Origin: Hyphomicrobiales bacterium
Lineage (GTDB): Bacteria > Pseudomonadota > Alphaproteobacteria > Rhizobiales > Rhizobiaceae
Length of the DNA stretch: 64,000 bases
Assembly (NCBI GenBank): GCA_900468805.1
Contig: UEIF01000025.1
Location: 1-64,000, forward strand
Direction of reading: 5' to 3'
A model generated the notes under the pieces. The model was not told the DNA's origin. It saw nothing but the letters and a program-made list of their open reading frames with translations, and made no database searches. A program made the translations under genes and the position numbers. Of this stretch, positions 26,569 to 35,384 are shown piece by piece; within the stretch, counting starts at the first letter, position 1; every line of letters begins with the position of its first letter.

Positions 26569-28100
26569 CCATCACCCTCGATCCGGGTTCCGTTTCACTT
26601 CAGGACCTCGCAACCATCTACTGGACCGGCGTTCCGGCAAAGCTCAACCCGTCCTTTGATGCGGGGATCCTCAAGGCAGCAAAACGGATTGCCGAGATCG
26701 CCGCCGGCAATGCACCGGTTTACGGCATCAACACCGGCTTCGGCAAACTCGCTTCGATCAAGATCGACAGCGCCGATGTGGCCACACTCCAGCGCAATCT
26801 CATCCTGTCCCATTGCTGTGGCGTCGGCGAGCCGCTGCCGGAAAATGTGGTTCGCCTGATCATGGCGCTGAAGCTCGTTTCTCTCGGCCGCGGCGCCTCC
26901 GGCGTGCGGCTCGACATCGTGCGGCTGATCGAAGCGATGATGGCGCGGGGCGTCATCCCGGTGATCCCGGAAAAGGGTTCTGTCGGCGCTTCCGGCGATC
27001 TTGCGCCGCTTGCCCACATGACGGCGGTGATGATGGGTCACGGCGAAGCCTTCTTCGGTGGCGAAAGGCTGCATGGCGCAACCGCGCTTGTCAAAGCCGG
27101 GCTTCAGCCAGTCGTATTGGCCGCGAAGGAAGGGCTGGCGCTCATCAACGGCACGCAGACCTCGACGGCCCTGGCGCTGGCCGGTCTTTTCCGGGCGCAC
27201 CGGGCAGCGCAATCGGCGCTGATCACTGGCGCCATGTCGACCGATGCCGCCATGGGCTCATCGGCACCGTTCCATCCCGATATCCATACGCTGCGCGGCC
27301 ATCGCGGCCAGATCGATACGGCGGCGGCCCTGCGGGCGCTGCTTGAAAACTCGCCGATCCGCCAGAGCCATATCGAGGGTGATGAGCGCGTTCAGGATCC
27401 CTATTGCATCCGCTGCCAGCCGCAGGTCGACGGCGCCTGCCTCGATCTCCTGCGCTCGGTCGCCCGCACGCTGGAAATCGAAGCCAATGCGGTGACCGAC
27501 AATCCACTGGTCCTGTCAGACAATTCAGTCGTCTCCGGAGGCAATTTCCACGCCGAGCCCGTGGCCTTCGCCGCCGACCAGATCGCCCTTGCGGTCTGCG
27601 AGATCGGGGCGATCGCGCAGCGCCGTATCGCACTGCTGGTCGATCCTGCCCTTTCCTACGGCTTGCCGGCCTTCCTCGCCAAGAAGCCTGGGCTCAATTC
27701 CGGCCTGATGATCGCCGAGGTCACGTCTGCCGCACTGATGAGCGAGAACAAGCAGATGTCGCATCCGGCTTCTGTCGATTCGACGCCGACATCGGCCAAT
27801 CAGGAGGACCATGTCTCCATGGCCTGCCACGGTGCGCGACGGCTTCTGCCAATGACCGAAAACCTCTTCAGCATCATCGGCATCGAGGCGCTGACCGCCG
27901 CACAGGGCGTGGAGCTTCGCGCACCGCTTGCGACCAGTCCCGAGCTTCGCAATGCCATCGCTGCCATCCGCACCGTGGTGCCATCTCTGGAGGAGGACCG
28001 GTACATGGCCAATGACCTGAAGGCTGCAACGACGCTTGTTGCAAATGGCGGTCTCAACGCATCCGTTTCAACCGGCATCCTGCCCGTTCTGGAGGTCTGA
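26565..28100 (+). CDS. hutH: Histidine ammonia-lyase
   Basis: Lyase of 511 residues that converts L-histidine to urocanate and ammonia. The MIO electrophile forms from Ala142-Ser143-Gly144 in GSVGASGDLAPLAH, at the same numbering as the Pseudomonas enzyme. Tyr53 (YGINTGFG), His83 (LSHCCG), Asn195 (LINGTQTS) and the DPYCIR motif are all present, so it should be active. It overlaps hutI and is followed directly by hutG. It is the reference for the non-canonical paralogue at 35381-36874. Confidence 0.95.
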   Translation: MTITLDPGSVSLQDLATIYWTGVPAKLNPSFDAGILKAAKRIAEIAAGNAPVYGINTGFGKLASIKIDSADVATLQRNLILSHCCGVGEPLPENVVRLIMALKLVSLGRGASGVRLDIVRLIEAMMARGVIPVIPEKGSVGASGDLAPLAHMTAVMMGHGEAFFGGERLHGATALVKAGLQPVVLAAKEGLALINGTQTSTALALAGLFRAHRAAQSALITGAMSTDAAMGSSAPFHPDIHTLRGHRGQIDTAAALRALLENSPIRQSHIEGDERVQDPYCIRCQPQVDGACLDLLRSVARTLEIEANAVTDNPLVLSDNSVVSGGNFHAEPVAFAADQIALAVCEIGAIAQRRIALLVDPALSYGLPAFLAKKPGLNSGLMIAEVTSAALMSENKQMSHPASVDSTPTSANQEDHVSMACHGARRLLPMTENLFSIIGIEALTAAQGVELRAPLATSPELRNAIAAIRTVVPSLEEDRYMANDLKAATTLVANGGLNASVSTGILPVLEV

Positions 28101-28101
28101 C

Positions 28102-28902
28102 ATGTCCGTTTTCGAGGTCAAGCAAGGCACCTCCCCCGTCATCCTCGGCTTTCCTCATACCGGCACCGATGTTCCCGCTGATATCTGGGAGCGCCTTGAT
28201 GACAATGGCCGCCTGCTCGCTGATACCGACTGGCACATCCACCATCTCTATGACGGTTTGCTCGAAAACCAGACCAGCGTACGCGCCACCTTCCACCGCT
28301 ATGTGCTTGATGCCAACCGCGATCCCTCCGGCACCAGCCTCTATCCCGGTCAGAACACGACCGGGTTGATTCCGGAAACGGATTTTGACGGCAAGGCGAT
28401 CTGGAAGACGGGAGCGGAGCCGACCGAAGCTGATATCGCCAAGCGGCTGCGCGAATACCATGCGCCCTACCATGCCGCACTTGCAGCCGAGATCGAGCGG
28501 GTCAAAGCCATTCACGGGGTCGTCGTGCTCTACGACTGCCATTCCATCCGCTCGCACATCCCCTTCCTCTTCGATGGCAAGCTGCCGGATTTCAATATCG
28601 GCACGGATATGGGCAAGACCTGCGATCCGGCAATCGAGCAGGCGACCGTCGCCATCGCCTCGGCTGCGACAGGCTATGACAGTATTCTCAACGGCCGTTT
28701 CAAGGGCGGCTGGACGACCCGCCGTTACGGCAGGCCGGAAACCGGCGTGCATGCGATCCAGATGGAGCTTGCCCAATCCACGCATCTCGCCACCGAAGCA
28801 CCGCCTTTCGCCTATGACGACGAGGAAGCCGACAATCTGCGCATCCATCTCAAATCCATCCTGACGCGGATCGAAGAGATCGCGCTCGGTCTGAAACGCT
28901 AA
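28102..28902 (+). CDS. hutG: N-formylglutamate deformylase
   Basis: Zinc hydrolase of 266 residues that releases formate and L-glutamate from N-formylglutamate, the last step of the HutF/HutG branch. Metal-binding candidates are in LGFPHTGTDVPADIWERL and VVLYDCHSIRSHIPFLFDG. The ATG at 28102 follows GGAGG in the end of hutH by 7 nt; the frame runs back to 28036 inside hutH. One nucleotide separates it from the hutH stop. Confidence 0.92.
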   Translation: MSVFEVKQGTSPVILGFPHTGTDVPADIWERLDDNGRLLADTDWHIHHLYDGLLENQTSVRATFHRYVLDANRDPSGTSLYPGQNTTGLIPETDFDGKAIWKTGAEPTEADIAKRLREYHAPYHAALAAEIERVKAIHGVVVLYDCHSIRSHIPFLFDGKLPDFNIGTDMGKTCDPAIEQATVAIASAATGYDSILNGRFKGGWTTRRYGRPETGVHAIQMELAQSTHLATEAPPFAYDDEEADNLRIHLKSILTRIEEIALGLKR

Positions 28903-28918
28903 ACAAGGGAACATCATC

Positions 28919-30607
28919 ATGACCGTAAACCCGCGCCACAATATCCGCGATGTCCGTGCGCCGCGCGGCGATCAGCTCAACGCCAAGAGCTGGATGACCG
29001 AAGCGCCGCTGCGCATGCTCATGAACAATCTCGACCCCGACGTCGCCGAAAACCCGCACGAGCTCGTCGTCTATGGCGGCATCGGCCGCGCCGCCCGCAC
29101 CTGGGACGATTTCGACCGCATCGTCGCAACGCTGAAGACGCTGAACGAGGACGAGACGCTGCTCGTACAGTCCGGCAAGCCGGTCGGCGTCTTCCGCACG
29201 CACAAGGATGCGCCGCGCGTGCTGATCGCCAATTCCAACCTCGTGCCGCATTGGGCGACCTGGGATCATTTCAACGAGCTGGATAAGAAGGGCCTTGCCA
29301 TGTACGGCCAGATGACGGCCGGCTCGTGGATCTATATCGGTACGCAGGGCATCGTGCAGGGTACTTACGAGACCTTCGTCGAAGCCGGTCGCCAGCACTA
29401 TGACGGCAATCTCACGGGCAAGTGGATTCTGACCGGCGGCCTTGGCGGCATGGGCGGCGCCCAGCCTCTGGCAGCCGTCATGGCCGGCGCCTGCTGCCTC
29501 GCCGTCGAATGCGACGAAACCCGCATCGATTTTCGCCTCCGTACCCGCTATGTCGACGAAAAGGCCCATACGCTGGACGAAGCGCTTGCCATGATCGACA
29601 AATGGACCAAGGCCGGTGAAGCAAAGTCGGTTGGTCTCGTCGGCAATGCCGCCGAAATCTTCCCGGAACTCGTTCGTCGCATGAAGGCAGGCGGCCCGCG
29701 CCCCGACATCGTCACCGACCAGACCTCGGCGCATGATCCGCGCAACGGCTACCTGCCGGTCGGCTGGACCGTTGCCGAAGCCAAGGCCAAGCGCGAGAGC
29801 GATCCGAAGGCCGTCGAAGTTGCTGCCCGCGCCTCGATGAAGGCGCATGTGGAGGCGATGGTCGCCTTCTGGGATGCCGGTGTTCCCACACTCGATTACG
29901 GCAACAATATCCGCCAGGTCGCCAAGGACGAGGGCCTGGAAAACGCGTTCGCCTTCCCCGGCTTCGTGCCCGCCTATATCCGGCCGCTCTTCTGCCGCGG
30001 CATCGGTCCGTTCCGTTGGGCAGCGCTCTCGGGCGATCCGGAAGATATCTACAAGACCGATGCCAAGGTGAAGGAGCTGCTGCCCGACAACAAGCACCTG
30101 CATAACTGGCTCGACATGGCGCGCGAGCGCATCGCCTTCCAGGGCCTGCCGGCACGCATCTGCTGGGTCGGTCTCGGCGACCGCCACCGCCTCGGCTTGG
30201 CCTTCAACGAGATGGTCAGGAACGGTGAACTGAAGGCGCCCGTTGTGATTGGCCGCGACCACCTCGATTCCGGCTCCGTCGCCTCGCCGAACCGCGAGAC
30301 GGAAGCAATGAAGGATGGCTCGGACGCCGTCTCCGACTGGCCGCTCTTGAACGCTCTGCTCAACACTGCCTCAGGCGCCACCTGGGTTTCGCTGCATCAT
30401 GGCGGCGGCGTCGGCATGGGCTTCTCGCAGCATTCCGGCATGGTCATCTGCGCCGACGGCACTGACGATGCGGCCCGCCGCCTGGAACGGGTACTTTGGA
30501 ACGATCCGGCGACCGGTGTCATGCGCCATGCCGATGCCGGCTATGACATCGCCATCGATTGCGCCAAGGAAAAGGGCCTTCGCCTGCCCGGTATCCTCGG
30601 AAACTGA
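28919..30607 (+). CDS. hutU: Urocanate hydratase
   Basis: Urocanase of 562 residues, the normal length; it hydrates urocanate to 4-imidazolone-5-propionate with tightly bound NAD+. The central Gly-rich NAD-binding loop (ILTGGLGGMGGAQPLAAVMA) and LFCRGIGPFRWAALSGDPED are strongly conserved family motifs. It sits between hutG and hutD, with AAGGGA before the ATG. Confidence 0.95.
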   Translation: MTVNPRHNIRDVRAPRGDQLNAKSWMTEAPLRMLMNNLDPDVAENPHELVVYGGIGRAARTWDDFDRIVATLKTLNEDETLLVQSGKPVGVFRTHKDAPRVLIANSNLVPHWATWDHFNELDKKGLAMYGQMTAGSWIYIGTQGIVQGTYETFVEAGRQHYDGNLTGKWILTGGLGGMGGAQPLAAVMAGACCLAVECDETRIDFRLRTRYVDEKAHTLDEALAMIDKWTKAGEAKSVGLVGNAAEIFPELVRRMKAGGPRPDIVTDQTSAHDPRNGYLPVGWTVAEAKAKRESDPKAVEVAARASMKAHVEAMVAFWDAGVPTLDYGNNIRQVAKDEGLENAFAFPGFVPAYIRPLFCRGIGPFRWAALSGDPEDIYKTDAKVKELLPDNKHLHNWLDMARERIAFQGLPARICWVGLGDRHRLGLAFNEMVRNGELKAPVVIGRDHLDSGSVASPNRETEAMKDGSDAVSDWPLLNALLNTASGATWVSLHHGGGVGMGFSQHSGMVICADGTDDAARRLERVLWNDPATGVMRHADAGYDIAIDCAKEKGLRLPGILGN

Positions 30608-30610
30608 GCC

Positions 30611-31195
30611 ATGAAGGTCCTGCGGGCTGCCGATCACAAGCGCATGCCGTGGAAGAACGGCGGCGGCGAAACGGTGGAAATCGCCATTTCGCCTGAAGGT
30701 GCCGGACTTGCCGATTTCGACTGGCGGGTCAGCATGGCAAGCGTCGCCTCCGACGGGCCTTTTTCCGTCTTTCCCGGGATCGACCGCACGCTGTCGATCC
30801 TGGAAGGCAATGGCATGCGGCTCCTCATCGAGGAGCGCGATCCTGTGCTGTTGACGCAGGAAAGCGAGCCACTCGCCTTTGCCGCCGACATTGCGGTCTC
30901 GGCAACGCTGCCTGATGGAGCGATCACCGACCTGAACGTCATGACCCGGCGCGATACCGTCAGGCATGTTGTCGAGCGGCTCAAGATCGATGGCGGGAGA
31001 AGTGAGGAGCTTGCGCAGGCAACCTTTATGCTGTTCTGCGCCAGCGGAAACGTGACGGTGCACGCAGGCACGGAGAGGATCGAGCTTAGCGCCGGTGATG
31101 CGCTGCTGTTCGAAGATAGCAAAGGGGACAGGCTCAGCCTCGACGGTCGGGCGCTTTTCTACGCCATTTCAATCGACAGGGCGGAAAAGCCATGA
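30611..31195 (+). CDS. hutD: HutD family protein
   Basis: Bicupin-fold protein of 194 residues. MPWKNGGGETVEIA near the N-terminus and DFDWRVSMASVASDGPFS are HutD signatures. HutD is found in many hut operons and is reported to be needed for normal growth on histidine in Pseudomonas, perhaps by binding a pathway intermediate such as formylglutamate; its exact role is unsettled. It starts 3 nt after hutU and ends the operon. Confidence 0.9.
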   Translation: MKVLRAADHKRMPWKNGGGETVEIAISPEGAGLADFDWRVSMASVASDGPFSVFPGIDRTLSILEGNGMRLLIEERDPVLLTQESEPLAFAADIAVSATLPDGAITDLNVMTRRDTVRHVVERLKIDGGRSEELAQATFMLFCASGNVTVHAGTERIELSAGDALLFEDSKGDRLSLDGRALFYAISIDRAEKP

Positions 31196-31245
31196 ACGCT
31201 GCTGGAAACACCGCTTTTTCGGAGCAAGTTCCATATACAACTAGA

Positions 31246-32001
31246 TCACTCCTCGAAGATCTTGCCGCTGCGCGTTTCCAGCCTATAGCGGTGTCCGGGA
31301 TAGACGAGACGGGCGGTGGAAACCACCTGGCGGGCCGACCAGGTGCGGCGGCGGATGGCAAGGCATGGCTCATTCTGCAGGATTGTCAGCAGCTTGCATT
31401 CCCAGGCGCGCGGCACCACCGCCTCGACGATATGCTCCGACGCGCTGAGGGGTGCGGCTGCCGTCAGATAGGCATTGGGCGTCAGCGTCGAAAAGTCCTG
31501 CGCCAGATAGTCGGGCACGGCCCCCGGATTGACGAAGCGATCCTCGATCTGAACAGGTACGCCATTCTCGCTATGGACGATGAGCGAGTGGAAAACAGGG
31601 GCACCAATCTCAAGCTCCAGCGCATCAGCAACCTCCGGGGAGGCCGTCTCCTCAGCCAGAACGATGACATCAGCCTCATGCACATGGCCGCGCTCGGCGA
31701 TCTCATCGGCGATGTTGCGCACCTCGAAGAGCGCCGAATAGCCCTTGCGTTCCGCAACGAAGGAACCGACGCCCTGGATGCGCAGGAGTTCACCCTCATT
31801 GGCCAGTTCCCGAAGGGCCCGGTTGGCGGTCATCTTGCTGACGCCGAGCTCCACGACCAGTTCGTTTTCGGAGGGAACGCGGTGGCGCGGCGGCCATTCG
31901 CCGCTGCGGATCCGGTCGAGAATGACCTGCTTGACGCCAGCATAAAGCGGGCCACCGTCATTCTCCGCCAGTTCGCGTTTCATCTCGCCGGAACGCTTCA
32001 T
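31246..32001 (-). CDS. Second HutC-type (GntR/UTRA) repressor
   Basis: GntR regulator of 251 residues. The winged helix spans about 20-85 (SGEWPPRHRVPSENELVVEL, SKMTANRALRELANEGELLR), followed by a UTRA domain whose C-terminus (TARLVYPGHRYRLETRSGKI) parallels the first HutC. It is a paralogue of the repressor at 23054-23779. It converges on hutD and is divergent from the amino-acid importer, so it most likely controls the importer-lyase-oxidase operon. The ATG at 32001 has AAGGGA upstream. Confidence 0.87.
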   Translation of the reverse strand: MKRSGEMKRELAENDGGPLYAGVKQVILDRIRSGEWPPRHRVPSENELVVELGVSKMTANRALRELANEGELLRIQGVGSFVAERKGYSALFEVRNIADEIAERGHVHEADVIVLAEETASPEVADALELEIGAPVFHSLIVHSENGVPVQIEDRFVNPGAVPDYLAQDFSTLTPNAYLTAAAPLSASEHIVEAVVPRAWECKLLTILQNEPCLAIRRRTWSARQVVSTARLVYPGHRYRLETRSGKIFEE

Positions 32002-32073
32002 TGCCTATTCCCTTTGCATGAGTGGAATCTGCCTTTTAAATCGACTTTCCACTTGCATATCATAAAATATTTC

Positions 32074-32087
32074 ATATGGTACCCTAT
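32074..32087. promoter_or_regulatory. Imperfect palindrome, candidate operator of second HutC-type repressor
   Basis: ATATGGTACCCTAT matches its reverse complement at 12 of 14 positions and is centred on GGTACC in the divergent gap. The surrounding about 60 bp is AT-rich. It departs from the strict HutC consensus, so it is a weaker assignment than the site before hutI. Confidence 0.4.
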
Positions 32088-32192
32088 ACAACCTGCCGAT
32101 CCTAGAATGAAACGAAGGATCAGGACGGGCAAGCCGGCAAAGATCGGCATTCATGCCGCAAGGTCTGTCCAATCTCAGAGGAGATCACATCA

Positions 32193-33035
32193 ATGAAGCT
32201 CAGCACGATACTTCTTTCCTGCGCGATGACGGCAGCCGCCTTTGCGGCTCCTGCCGCCGCCAAGGACTGGACGAAGGCGACCATCACGCTCGAAGGCGCC
32301 TACGCTCCCTGGAACCTCACCAATGCCGACGGCTCGCTCGGCGGCTTCGAACCGGAGCTTGCCAAGATCCTGTGCGAACGCGCCAAGATCGAATGCACCC
32401 TGGTCGCATCCGACTGGGACGGCATGATCCCGGCGCTGAATGCCGGCAAGTTCGACGTCATCATGGATGCACTGTCGATCACAGATGAGCGCAAGCAGGT
32501 CATCGACTTCACCATTCCCTATGCCGCGACGCCGGCAGCCTTTGCCACCGCCAAGGACAGCCCGCTTGCCAATGCCGCCGGCACAGGTGCTACGATTAAG
32601 ATGACGCCCGGCCAGACCGGCGTAAAGGAAATCGACGCGCTCAAGGAAGTCTTCAAGGGCAAGACGATCGGCATTCAGGCGGCGACCGTCTATGCCAAGT
32701 TCGTCTATGACAATTTCGGCAGCATCGCCGAAATCCGCGAATACAAGACGGGCGCCGACCGCGATCTCGACCTGCAGAACGGCCGTATCGATCTCGGCTT
32801 CGACGACGCCGTCTACTTCGCCAACGCCTTTGCATCCGCCAACGACACGCTCGCCTTTACCGGTCCGGAAATCGTCGGCTCGATCTGGGGTGAAGGCGAA
32901 GGGCTCGGCATCCGCAAGGCCGACACCGACCTGCGCGACAAGTTCAGCGAAGCCATCAAGTCGACACTTGCCGACGGCACGGTCAAGAACCTCTCCATGA
33001 AGTGGTTCAAGGTCGACGTCAGCCCGCAGAACTAA
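32193..33035 (+). CDS. Polar amino-acid ABC transporter substrate-binding protein
   Basis: Periplasmic protein of 280 residues. The signal peptide is KLSTILLSCAMTAAAFAAPA, cleaved near AAAK. The family 3 fold shows in LEGAYAPWNLTNADGSLGGF and DWDGMIPALNAGKFDVIMDA, close to the lysine/arginine/ornithine and histidine binding proteins. Asp in DVIMDALSIT and Arg in TDERKQVIDF are where family 3 proteins bind the amino-acid groups. GAGGAG precedes the ATG. The ligand here is unknown; context suggests an amino-acid derivative. Confidence 0.88.
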   Translation: MKLSTILLSCAMTAAAFAAPAAAKDWTKATITLEGAYAPWNLTNADGSLGGFEPELAKILCERAKIECTLVASDWDGMIPALNAGKFDVIMDALSITDERKQVIDFTIPYAATPAAFATAKDSPLANAAGTGATIKMTPGQTGVKEIDALKEVFKGKTIGIQAATVYAKFVYDNFGSIAEIREYKTGADRDLDLQNGRIDLGFDDAVYFANAFASANDTLAFTGPEIVGSIWGEGEGLGIRKADTDLRDKFSEAIKSTLADGTVKNLSMKWFKVDVSPQN

Positions 33036-33058
33036 GCTTTCGACAGAATGCCGCGTCC

Positions 33059-33089
33059 CGTGGTCTCCGCTTTGTGATCGGAGACCACG
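33059..33089 (+). other. Perfect 11-bp stem-loop after the amino-acid binding-protein gene
   Basis: CGTGGTCTCCG (33059-33069) pairs exactly with CGGAGACCACG (33079-33089), loop 9 nt, 23 nt after the stop codon and 50 nt before the permease start. No U-tract follows. It probably protects the binding-protein message or attenuates read-through. Confidence 0.65.
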
Positions 33090-33139
33090 TGCTATTCTGA
33101 CCGCCCGTCATAACGACGACGACAGCGCTGGGAAGGCCC

Positions 33140-33865
33140 ATGGCGACACTCGAACTCATTGGTTTCGGCTCGACAGGATGGGGAGCATTTCTGCTTCTCG
33201 GCACGCTGTTGACACTCAGCGTCACCGCCACCGCGCTGGCGATCGGTGCGGTGCTCGGCGCGATCATCGCGGCGGCTAAACTCTCCGGTAATTTCGCGCT
33301 CGCCACGATCGGCCATATCTACACCACAGTCTTTCGCGGCGTGCCGGAGCTGTTGATCATCTATCTGATCTATTTCGGTGGCTCCTCAGCCATTACCGCG
33401 ATCGGCCAGTCGATGGGCTATGAGGGCTTTCTCGGCCTACCGTCCTTCGCCGCCGGTGCGCTTGCGGTCGGCATCATCTCCGGCGCTTATCAGGCCGAGG
33501 TCTATCGAGGCGCCTATAACTCAATTTCCAAGGGCGAACTCGAGGCCGCCTCGGCGATCGGCATGCATCGCGGCCTCAGGTTTCGCCGTATCATCATTCC
33601 CCAAGTCCTGCGCCTTGCCATCCCTGGCCTCGGCAATGTCTGGCAGCTCAGCTTGAAGGATTCGGCGCTGATTTCGGTGACGGGCCTTGCCGAACTGATG
33701 CGATCGAGCCAGGTCGCCGCCGGTTCTACCCGACAATATTTCTTCTTCTATATCGTCGGTGGCGCGCTCTACCTGATCCTCACCAGCCTGTCGGACCGTG
33801 TCTTCAACGGCGCCGAGCGCAAGGCCAATCGCAGCATGCCCGCCTCGGCTATGGGCCAGGCATAG
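33140..33865 (+). CDS. Polar amino-acid ABC transporter permease (HisQ type)
   Basis: Inner-membrane permease of 241 residues with the HisQ-type layout. The N-terminal segments (AFLLLGTLLTLSVTATALAI) precede TTVFRGVPELLIIYLIYF, and the EAA loop is GELEAASAIGMHRGLRFRRI. Such proteins pair with a HisM-type partner, here the next gene 10 nt downstream. Confidence 0.9.
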   Translation: MATLELIGFGSTGWGAFLLLGTLLTLSVTATALAIGAVLGAIIAAAKLSGNFALATIGHIYTTVFRGVPELLIIYLIYFGGSSAITAIGQSMGYEGFLGLPSFAAGALAVGIISGAYQAEVYRGAYNSISKGELEAASAIGMHRGLRFRRIIIPQVLRLAIPGLGNVWQLSLKDSALISVTGLAELMRSSQVAAGSTRQYFFFYIVGGALYLILTSLSDRVFNGAERKANRSMPASAMGQA

Positions 33866-33875
33866 GGAGAGTCAG

Positions 33876-34580
33876 ATGGATATCGCTTTCCTCTCCAGCG
33901 CCATGATCACACTCCTGAAAGCGGTGCCGACGACGCTCGTCCTGTTCTTCCTGTCGATCTTCTTCGGTGGGCTGCTGGCGCTCGTCATCGTCACCATGCG
34001 CGTTAGCGGCAATCCGGTCCTCTCCGGCTTCGCCAAGGGCTATATCTTCGTTTTCCGCGGCTCGCCGCTCCTGATCCAGATGTTTCTGGTCTTTTACGGG
34101 CTCGGCCAGTTCGGCGTCATCCGCTACTCCTTCCTCTGGCCGTTCCTGCGCGAACCGATGGTCTGTGCGGTTCTCTCGCTCGCACTCTGCACGGCCGGCT
34201 ACTCGGCCGAAATCTTCCGCGGCGGCATCCGCGCCGTCTCACCAAAGGAGATAGAGGCTGCCCGCGCCATCGGCATGTCCGGTTTCCTGATGGTGCGCCG
34301 CATCCTGGCGCCGATCGCCTTCCGCCATGCGCTGCCGGCCTATTCGACCGAGATCGTGCTGATGATGAAATCGACGGCACTTGCGAGCCTGGTCACGGTC
34401 TGGGAAGTGACGGGGGTGGCGCAGCGGTTGATCTCTCAGACCTACCGGACGATGGAGGTCTTCCTCTGTGCCGCCATCATCTACCTCGTTTTGAACTTCA
34501 TCATCCTGCAGGGCATGTCCCTCCTGGAATATTGGCTGTCCCGACATCGCCGCGCCATTCCGCCGGCGCTGAAGGCTTGA
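33876..34580 (+). CDS. Polar amino-acid ABC transporter permease (HisM type)
   Basis: Inner-membrane permease of 234 residues. FVFRGSPLLIQMFLVFYGLG and the EAA loop KEIEAARAIGMSGFLMVRRI identify the HisM class. The ATG at 33876 has GGGAGA upstream; the frame opens earlier inside the previous gene. It lies between the HisQ-type permease and the ATPase. Confidence 0.9.
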   Translation: MDIAFLSSAMITLLKAVPTTLVLFFLSIFFGGLLALVIVTMRVSGNPVLSGFAKGYIFVFRGSPLLIQMFLVFYGLGQFGVIRYSFLWPFLREPMVCAVLSLALCTAGYSAEIFRGGIRAVSPKEIEAARAIGMSGFLMVRRILAPIAFRHALPAYSTEIVLMMKSTALASLVTVWEVTGVAQRLISQTYRTMEVFLCAAIIYLVLNFIILQGMSLLEYWLSRHRRAIPPALKA

Positions 34581-34607
34581 ACCCGACTGAACGTGATTGG
34601 AGCTTCC

Positions 34608-35384
34608 ATGCCCGGCGTAACCCGACTTTCGGTCCGCAATATCAGAAAGAGCTTCGGCACCCATGAGGTGCTGCGCGGCATATCGCTCGATGCCGAGGAT
34701 GGCGACGTCATCTCGCTTCTCGGCGCCTCTGGCTCCGGCAAATCCACTTTCCTGCGCTGTATCAACCTTCTTGAAGTGGCGAGCGACGGCGAAATCTGGG
34801 TCGACGGTGAACATATCCAGATGGTCCACAAGAACGGCCGGACGAAACCGGTGAGCCAGAAGCAGGTCGATCACATCCGCTCCGAACTCGGCATGGTCTT
34901 CCAGTCCTTCAATCTGTGGTCGCATATGACCATCCTGCAGAATGTCATCGAAGGTCCGGTCCATGTGCTGAAGCGGCCACGGGCTGAATGCATCGCCGAA
35001 GCCGAAGCGCTGCTCGAGAAGGTCGGCATTGCCGACAAGCGCCATGCCTACCCGGCGCATCTTTCGGGCGGCCAGCAGCAGCGGGCAGCCATTGCCCGTT
35101 CGCTCGCCATGAAGCCGAAGGTCATGCTGTTCGACGAGCCGACGTCGGCGCTCGATCCGGAACTGGTCGGCGAAGTGCTGCGCGTCATGCGCGCGCTCGC
35201 CGAAGAGGGCATGACCATGCTCGTCGTCACCCACGAAATGAGCTTTGCCCGCAATGTGTCGAACCGCGTCGTCTTCATGCGCGAAGGGTTGGTCGAAAGC
35301 AGCGGCACGCCGAACGAAATGTTCGGCGGCGGCGCATCGCCGGCTTTCCGGCAGTTCATCGGCCATTTCGGAAGCGGCCAATGA
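34608..35384 (+). CDS. Amino-acid ABC transporter ATP-binding protein (HisP type)
   Basis: ATPase of 258 residues. Walker A is GASGSGKST, the signature is LSGGQQQRAAIARSL, Walker B is VMLFDEPTSALD, and the switch histidine is in VVTHEMSFARNV. The insertion around DGEHIQMVHKNGRTKPVSQK is typical of HisP/OccP proteins. GGAG is 5 nt before the ATG at 34608. It overlaps the HutH-like gene by 4 bp (ATGA), which ties importer and lyase translation together. Confidence 0.92.
   Translation: MPGVTRLSVRNIRKSFGTHEVLRGISLDAEDGDVISLLGASGSGKSTFLRCINLLEVASDGEIWVDGEHIQMVHKNGRTKPVSQKQVDHIRSELGMVFQSFNLWSHMTILQNVIEGPVHVLKRPRAECIAEAEALLEKVGIADKRHAYPAHLSGGQQQRAAIARSLAMKPKVMLFDEPTSALDPELVGEVLRVMRALAEEGMTMLVVTHEMSFARNVSNRVVFMREGLVESSGTPNEMFGGGASPAFRQFIGHFGSGQ

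Noticed and set aside
31231..31241. CCATATACAAC, similar to CCCTATACAAC at 32082-32092, as a second operator
   Set aside because: It lies in the convergent gap between hutD and the second HutC-type gene, where no promoter is expected, and is not symmetric.
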